A stretch of 7,018 nucleotides of DNA, taken from Saprospiraceae bacterium. Lineage in GTDB: Bacteria > Bacteroidota > Bacteroidia > Chitinophagales > Saprospiraceae. The stretch covers positions 1-7,018 of the forward strand of contig JAHDEQ010000213.1 of the NCBI GenBank assembly GCA_020628755.1, in the 5' to 3' direction. Below the pieces are notes generated by a model. That model was given only the letters and a program-made list of their open reading frames with translations. It searched no databases and was not told the origin of the DNA. The position numbers were made by a program, and so were the translations under genes. This document shows, piece after piece, positions 5,658 to 7,018 of this stretch; the stretch's first letter is position 1, and each line of letters begins with the position of its first letter.

Positions 5658-6077
5658 ATGACAAGAAAAATTTGTGTTGTATGCGATAAAGTACTTTATG
5701 GTCAAAAGCAAAAGTATTGTAGTAATAATTGCAAACAGAAGCATCATTATCATAAAGTTAAAAACCAAACCAACACTTATCATTCTCAAACCTTAAGAGC
5801 ATTACGAAGAAAACTTTTGCTCATAGAACTTTTTGGAAATGCTTGTCAATCATGTGGATATAATGCTAACTTAGCTGCATTACATTTCCATCATATTGAT
5901 TCTACATTAAAAAATTTCAAACTTGGAATGAGAATTCTTTCAAATCGAAGTTGGGAATCTATACTTGAAGAATCAAAAAAATGTGAATTGTTATGTGCTA
6001 ATTGTCATGCAGAAAAACACAATCCAGAATTAACATTAAAAAATGTTATAAAAATTACTCATGGTGCCGCTCAATAG
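5658..6077 (+). CDS. Intron-encoded HNH homing endonuclease
   Basis: The 139-residue protein has two parts. The N-terminus has a zinc-knuckle pattern: Cys6, Cys9, Cys21, Cys25 (CVVC, then YCSNNC), followed by a basic His/Lys-rich linker (26-52). The C-terminal HNH nuclease domain has Cys63 and Cys66 (CQSC), the HFHHID core (76-81, His78 and His79) and CELLCANCHAEKH (109-121) with Cys113, Cys116, Asn115 and His117. The four cysteines of this domain probably bind structural zinc, and the histidines form the metal-dependent cleavage site. By family analogy it would cut intronless copies of the host tRNA gene at the anticodon loop so that repair copies the intron in. ATG 5658 is the first usable start: an in-frame TAG (5646-5648) lies just upstream. 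The last codons (132-139 and stop) form the P1 extension, the guide sequence and the P2 strand. The gene looks more AT-rich than its neighbours, fitting horizontal arrival. All signature residues are present, so it appears intact. Confidence 0.9.
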   Translation: MTRKICVVCDKVLYGQKQKYCSNNCKQKHHYHKVKNQTNTYHSQTLRALRRKLLLIELFGNACQSCGYNANLAALHFHHIDSTLKNFKLGMRILSNRSWESILEESKKCELLCANCHAEKHNPELTLKNVIKITHGAAQ

Positions 6078-6194
6078 AAATATTGGGATGGAAAGGGGTT
6101 AATTCAGGGAAACCTTAACGGATAGTGCCGATGGCAATCCTGAGCCAAGCCTAGTGAATGGTCAAAAAATGTAACTAGGAAGGTGCAGAGACTA

Positions 6195-6225
6195 GAGAGT
6201 GAGGATGACCTCCCAATAAGCTCTC
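6195..6225 (+). other. Extra hairpin between P7 and P3 of the intron (P7.1-like)
   Basis: GAGAG (6195-6199) pairs with CUCUC (6221-6225), and inside it GAGG (6201-6204) pairs with CCUC (6209-6212) around AUGA. It starts directly after the 5' strand of P7 and ends 6 bases before the 3' strand of P3. The Azoarcus intron has no such insert. The position corresponds to P7.1/P7.2 of subgroup IA introns. Confidence 0.7.
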
Positions 6226-6349
6226 AATAACGCCCCTCACCTAAGTTCTCCTTCCGAGAATATGGTGGTGATATAGTCCTACCCCATGGCGAAAGCTGCG
6301 GAAGGTGAATCAGGTGGTCCAAGGTTCGAGTCCTTGTGGGACCACATCC

Positions 6350-6383
6350 AAAGAGCATTCAATTGTATTGAATGCTCTTTTTT
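6350..6383 (+). terminator. Rho-independent terminator of the tRNA gene
   Basis: AAAGAGCATTCAAT (6350-6363) and ATTGAATGCTCTTT (6367-6380) are perfect 14-bp complements around a TGT loop; the T-run extends to 6383. It begins 6 bases after the tRNA discriminator base, so the transcript appears to contain only this tRNA and its intron. Confidence 0.93.
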
Positions 6384-6447
6384 ATTGCCCAAAACTGATA
6401 GGATTCCACTCATTTTTTATCCCTTCTCACAAAGGATTTATCTATAA

Positions 6448-6491
6448 TTTAGAACTTTTCCCAACAAAATATTATCTTTAGAAGTTCTAAA
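6448..6491. promoter_or_regulatory. Operator-like palindromes around a possible promoter box
   Basis: TTTAGAACTT (6448-6457) and AAGTTCTAAA (6482-6491) are perfect 10-bp inverted copies. The right copy is also part of a compact palindrome TTAGAA-G-TTCTAA (6478-6490). Between them TATCTTTA (6473-6480) resembles the TAnnTTTG -7 box with the last base changed. The whole lies just before the membrane protein gene at 6502. A regulator binding both sites would cover the promoter; this is inference from arrangement only. Confidence 0.4.
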
Positions 6492-6501
6492 TAAAAAACA
6501 A

Positions 6502-7018
6502 ATGGCTCAACGCAATACCAATTCGGCTAATCCTCTTGGAAGTATTTCAGCAATCATAGGTTTAATTATCTTTTTTGTGGTGGCTTACTATCTTTTAAGT
6601 GCAGTATTATCCTTTTTTGCTTGGATAGTAGCTCCTGTGCTTTTGCTCATCACTGCATTTATTGATTATACGGTCATTACCGACTTTGTAAAATGGATAT
6701 TTAATCTGTCTTCTCGTAATTGGATTTATGCCTTGGTTGCTTTAGCTGTTATTCTTGGATTATATTTCTTAAGTTTTGATTTGTTAATTAATGCTTTGCT
6801 TTCAAGTGTCTCCGCTTTTCTTTTTGGAAAAGCTTTATTTAAGCAAAAAATCAAGTCAGTAAAAGAAAAATTTGAAGAACGAGAAAAAGGTGAATTTGTC
6901 GAGTACGAAGAAGTAGAAACTGAAGTCCACGATGTTACTGAAACGACTGACGAGATCGAAACCTTGGAACTCGAACCACCGCCAAAACCAAAACCTATCA
7001 AAGAAACTCGCCAAGCCA
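6502..7018 (+). CDS. Hypothetical multi-pass membrane protein, truncated by the window end
   Basis: An open frame of 172 codons from ATG 6502 runs off the right edge without a stop. I do not recognise the family. The N-terminus (1-14) is polar. Hydrophobic helices are likely at about 15-38, 40-55 and 74-92, with a fourth weaker one near 93-110, separated by a short turn with charged residues (FVKW, SSRNW). After the last helix comes a basic segment (111-123, FKQKIKSVKEKF), then a strongly acidic stretch (124-158, many Glu with Tyr/Val/Thr), then a Pro/Lys segment PPPKPKPIK (159-167). By the positive-inside rule the basic and acidic tail probably faces the cytoplasm, possibly binding a basic partner. 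The codons read as ordinary coding sequence, and a frame on the opposite strand (6726-7001) is only its shadow. Confidence 0.75.
   Translation, partial: MAQRNTNSANPLGSISAIIGLIIFFVVAYYLLSAVLSFFAWIVAPVLLLITAFIDYTVITDFVKWIFNLSSRNWIYALVALAVILGLYFLSFDLLINALLSSVSAFLFGKALFKQKIKSVKEKFEEREKGEFVEYEEVETEVHDVTETTDEIETLELEPPPKPKPIKETRQA

Larger units (their letters stand above)
5623..6307 (+). ncRNA. Self-splicing group I intron (IC3-like) in the tRNA anticodon loop
   Basis: The 685-base intron starts after U5622 and ends with G6307. P1: CAU (5620-5622) with guide GUG (6064-6066), including the splice-site U5622-G6064 wobble. P1 extension: C5623-G6063, A5624-U6062, then GAGUAGUU (5627-5634) with AAUUACUC (6053-6060). 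P2: 6070-6076 with 6081-6087, GAAA loop. P3: AGGGGU (6094-6099) with GCCCCU (6232-6237). P4: 6103-6108 with 6139-6144. P5: 6113-6134. P6a: CCUAGU/ACUAGG (6150-6155, 6174-6179). P7: GACUA (6190-6194) with UAGUC (6274-6278). P8: CACC/GGUG (6238-6241, 6264-6267). P9: 6284-6301, GAAA loop. Words such as GCAGAGACUAGA, GAGCCAAGC, CACCUAAG and UAUGGUG recall the Azoarcus tRNA-Ile(CAU) ribozyme. P8 carries an 11-nucleotide GAAA receptor (CCUAAG 6240-6245, UAUGG 6261-6265). Odd: the endonuclease gene fills the P1 loop, and an extra hairpin (6195-6225) follows P7. Splicing activity is inferred from structure. Confidence 0.93.
5586..6344 (+). tRNA. tRNA with CAT anticodon, probably tRNA-Ile2, split by a group I intron
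   Basis: The 5' exon is 5586-5622 and the 3' exon 6308-6344; joined they give a 74-base cloverleaf. Acceptor stem GGTCCTA (5586-5592) pairs with TGGGACC (6337-6343) with one G-T wobble; D stem GCTC/GAGC (5595-5598, 5608-5611); anticodon stem CCTGA (5613-5617) with TCAGG (6310-6314); T stem CAAGG (6320-6324) with CCTTG (6332-6336) around TTCGAGT. The anticodon loop after splicing is CTCATAA with anticodon CAT (5620-5622). CAT serves initiator Met, elongator Met, or Ile2, where the C is changed to lysidine by TilS. The C4-G69 and C5-G68 acceptor pairs are the TilS-recognition pairs known from E. coli, so Ile2 is favoured. Initiator tRNA is unlikely, since the first acceptor pair is G-C and the G-C run of the anticodon stem is absent. 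CCA is not encoded (ACA follows). Without splicing the tRNA cannot form its anticodon arm. Confidence 0.9.

Noticed and set aside
6726..7001. A minus-strand serine-rich frame
   Set aside because: It is the antisense of the acidic tail and helices of the plus-strand membrane protein; the Ser runs are the complement of Glu and Thr codons.

Overview
The window looks like chromosomal DNA of a low-GC member of the Bacteroidota (Bacteroidetes). The clues are promoter boxes of the TAnnTTTG type (1704-1711 and 5559-5566, the latter with a TTTG box 20 bases upstream), an almost complete lack of Shine-Dalgarno sequences, a Bacteroidota-style L32 protein behind a DUF177/YceD gene, and a Tat-exported glycosylasparaginase of the Flavobacterium/Elizabethkingia type. 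I would not name a genus.

Layout. Positions 1-343 hold no gene but have a nested inverted repeat. A minus-strand glycosylasparaginase gene (344-1330) is followed by 410 gene-free bases with a dispersed repeat, a hairpin and the promoter of the next unit. Then come plus-strand DUF177/yceD (1741-2274) and rpmF (2353-2553), closed by a strong terminator (2600-2635); ridA (2661-3041), trpS (3123-4124) and a fumarylacetoacetate-hydrolase-family gene (4214-4825). The two short spacers around trpS are each filled by the same kind of hairpin, built from octamers RAACACNN and their complement. A convergent minus-strand MazG-like pyrophosphohydrolase gene (5012-5350) follows, and its stop codon lies inside a second copy of the dispersed repeat.

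The centrepiece is 5586-6344: a tRNA gene with anticodon CAT, most likely tRNA-Ile2 (the lysidine-type isoleucine tRNA), cut in the anticodon loop by a 685-base group I intron (5623-6307). The catalytic core closely resembles the small Azoarcus tRNA-Ile ribozyme (subgroup IC3), and P1 to P9 can all be drawn. Unlike that ORF-less intron, this one carries a 139-residue HNH homing endonuclease gene (5658-6077) inside the loop of P1. The end of the reading frame encodes the internal guide sequence and one strand of P2, so protein and ribozyme share bases. An extra hairpin lies between P7 and P3, where IC3 introns normally have none. The tRNA has its own promoter and a perfect 14-bp terminator.

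The window ends in a truncated gene (6502-7018) for a small multi-pass membrane protein with an acidic tail, preceded by an operator-like palindrome.

Most of the genes serve translation (rpmF, yceD, trpS, the tRNA) or housekeeping repair and clean-up (ridA, FAH-family hydrolase, MazG-like NTP pyrophosphohydrolase). The unusual content is the intron with its endonuclease and the structured intergenic repeats.
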